This document shows positions 6,385 through 7,129 of a stretch of DNA of 7,129 nucleotides, one piece after another. Below the pieces are notes generated by a model. It ran no database searches. It had not been told where the DNA came from and saw nothing but the letters and a program-made list of their open reading frames with translations. A program made the position numbers and the translations under genes. How positions within the stretch are numbered: position 1 is the stretch's first letter; each line of letters begins with the position of its first letter. The DNA comes from Solirubrobacteraceae bacterium (GTDB lineage Bacteria > Actinomycetota > Thermoleophilia > Solirubrobacterales > Solirubrobacteraceae), in NCBI GenBank assembly GCA_025928415.1, contig JAICJK010000121.1, forward strand, positions 1-7,129, read 5' to 3'.

Positions 6385-7129
6385 GCGCGACCTCCTGCGC
6401 CTCGGGGAACGGCGACGCGAGCGCGGCGTCGAAGGCCGCGGTGACCTCCGCCTCGACCTGCGCCTCGATGGCGGCCAGGTCCTCGTCGCCGAGCCCGTGC
6501 TCCTGGCGCAGCGCGGCGCGGGCGAGCACCAGCGGGTCGTGCTCGCGCCACTGCTCCATCTCGCCCTCCTTGCGGTAGAGCGCCGGGTCGGACCGCGAGT
6601 GGCCGACGAACCGGTAGGTCATGCACTCGAGCAGCGACGGGCCGCCGCCGGAGCGCGCCCGCTCCAGCGCCCCGGCCGCCGCGGCCTGGACGGTCGCGAC
6701 GACGTTGCCGTCGACGCGCTCGGCGGGGATATCGAGCGCCCGCGCCCGCCCGCAGATGTCGGCGCCGGCGGTGACCTGCTCCCACGGCGTGTACTCGCCG
6801 TAGAGGTTGTTCTCGCAGACGAACAGCACCGGCAGGCGGAAGACGCGCGCGAAGTTCAGGCACTCGGCGAAGTAGCCCTGGTTGGTCGCACCCTCGCCGA
6901 AGAAGGCGATCGCGGCCTTGCCGCTGCCGCGCAGCGCGAGGGCGGCGCCGGTGGCGGTGGAGATCGTGCCGCCGACGATCCCGAAGCAGCCGAGCAGGCC
7001 GTGCTCGCGGTCGATGACGTTCATCGAGCCCGAGCGGCCGCCGCAGGTGCCGGTCGCGCGGCCCATGAGCTCCGCGGCGAGCCCCGTCATGTCGACGCCG
7101 TTGGCGAGCGCGTGGCCGTGGCCGCGGTA
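6377..7129 (-). CDS. 2-oxoacid/acetoin dehydrogenase E1 component, alpha subunit (5' end outside window)
   Basis: The 250 visible residues are the central and C-terminal parts of the thiamine-diphosphate-binding alpha subunit, partner of the E1 beta downstream. The frame is open to the right edge and begins YRGHGHALANGVD, a conserved internal segment, so the ATG at 7090 is internal; roughly 70-80 residues are missing. Counting from the edge, ATGTCGGRSGSMNVID (25-40) is the substrate-site loop. The thiamine diphosphate/Mg motif is FFGEGATNQGYFAECLNFAR (76-95) to CENNLYGEYTPWE (105-117), with 26 residues between GEG and NN as the family requires. YRFVGHSRSDPALYR (172-186) is the conserved C-terminal loop. 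The motif reads GEG instead of the commoner GDG, a substitution also seen in branched-chain 2-oxoacid E1 enzymes. The pattern GHGHALANGVD...GGRSGSMN...GIVGG most resembles acetoin-dehydrogenase-type E1 alpha, but this is a judgement by eye. The stop codon lies inside the start region of the beta gene (8-base overlap). Confidence 0.94.
   Translation of the reverse strand, partial: YRGHGHALANGVDMTGLAAELMGRATGTCGGRSGSMNVIDREHGLLGCFGIVGGTISTATGAALALRGSGKAAIAFFGEGATNQGYFAECLNFARVFRLPVLFVCENNLYGEYTPWEQVTAGADICGRARALDIPAERVDGNVVATVQAAAAGALERARSGGGPSLLECMTYRFVGHSRSDPALYRKEGEMEQWREHDPLVLARAALRQEHGLGDEDLAAIEAQVEAEVTAAFDAALASPFPEAQEVAHA
6391..6396 (-). promoter_or_regulatory. Consensus ribosome binding site of E1 beta
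   Basis: A perfect AGGAGG on the minus strand lies inside the last codons of the alpha gene, six bases before the beta ATG at 6384. It fixes the beta start and suggests strong independent initiation in addition to coupling through the 8-base overlap. Confidence 0.8.

Noticed and set aside
7088..7090. ATG at 7090 as start of E1 alpha
   Set aside because: The conserved YRGHGHALANG segment lies upstream in the same frame up to the window edge, so this methionine is internal.

Overview
The window is a GC-rich stretch in which every supportable gene lies on the minus strand, so transcription runs from the right edge towards the left. The very high GC content, dense third-position G/C, ATGA gene overlaps and an F420-type luciferase-like oxidoreductase suggest a high-GC actinobacterium. 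A soil lineage such as the Solirubrobacterales/Thermoleophilia is one guess, but the sequence alone does not settle the genus.

Layout in direction of transcription: (1) an E1 alpha subunit of an acetoin/pyruvate-type 2-oxoacid dehydrogenase, cut off by the right edge; (2) its E1 beta subunit, overlapping by 8 bases; (3) a HyuA-family ATP-binding subunit, joined by a 4-base ATGA overlap; (4) its HyuB-family partner, joined by a second ATGA overlap; (5) after 43 bases, an LLM-class (probably F420-dependent) oxidoreductase with its own strong ribosome binding site; (6) after 75 bases holding a promoter and a 22-bp inverted repeat, the first 121 codons of an acyl-CoA ligase/AMP-dependent synthetase, which runs off the left edge.

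Genes 1 to 4 form one tightly coupled translational block and gene 5 is probably co-transcribed. The unusual point is that the E1 pair is not followed by the expected E2 (lipoyl acyltransferase) and E3 genes but directly by an ATP-dependent HyuA/HyuB enzyme of the hydantoinase / 5-oxoprolinase / acetone carboxylase superfamily. The simplest reading is a catabolic operon in which HyuAB opens a cyclic amide or carboxylates a ketone, and the thiamine-diphosphate E1 and the flavin-type oxidoreductase act on related carbonyl compounds. The substrate cannot be read from the sequence. The acyl-CoA ligase appears to be a separately controlled unit, with a TTGACA promoter and an operator-like palindrome over its predicted transcription start.
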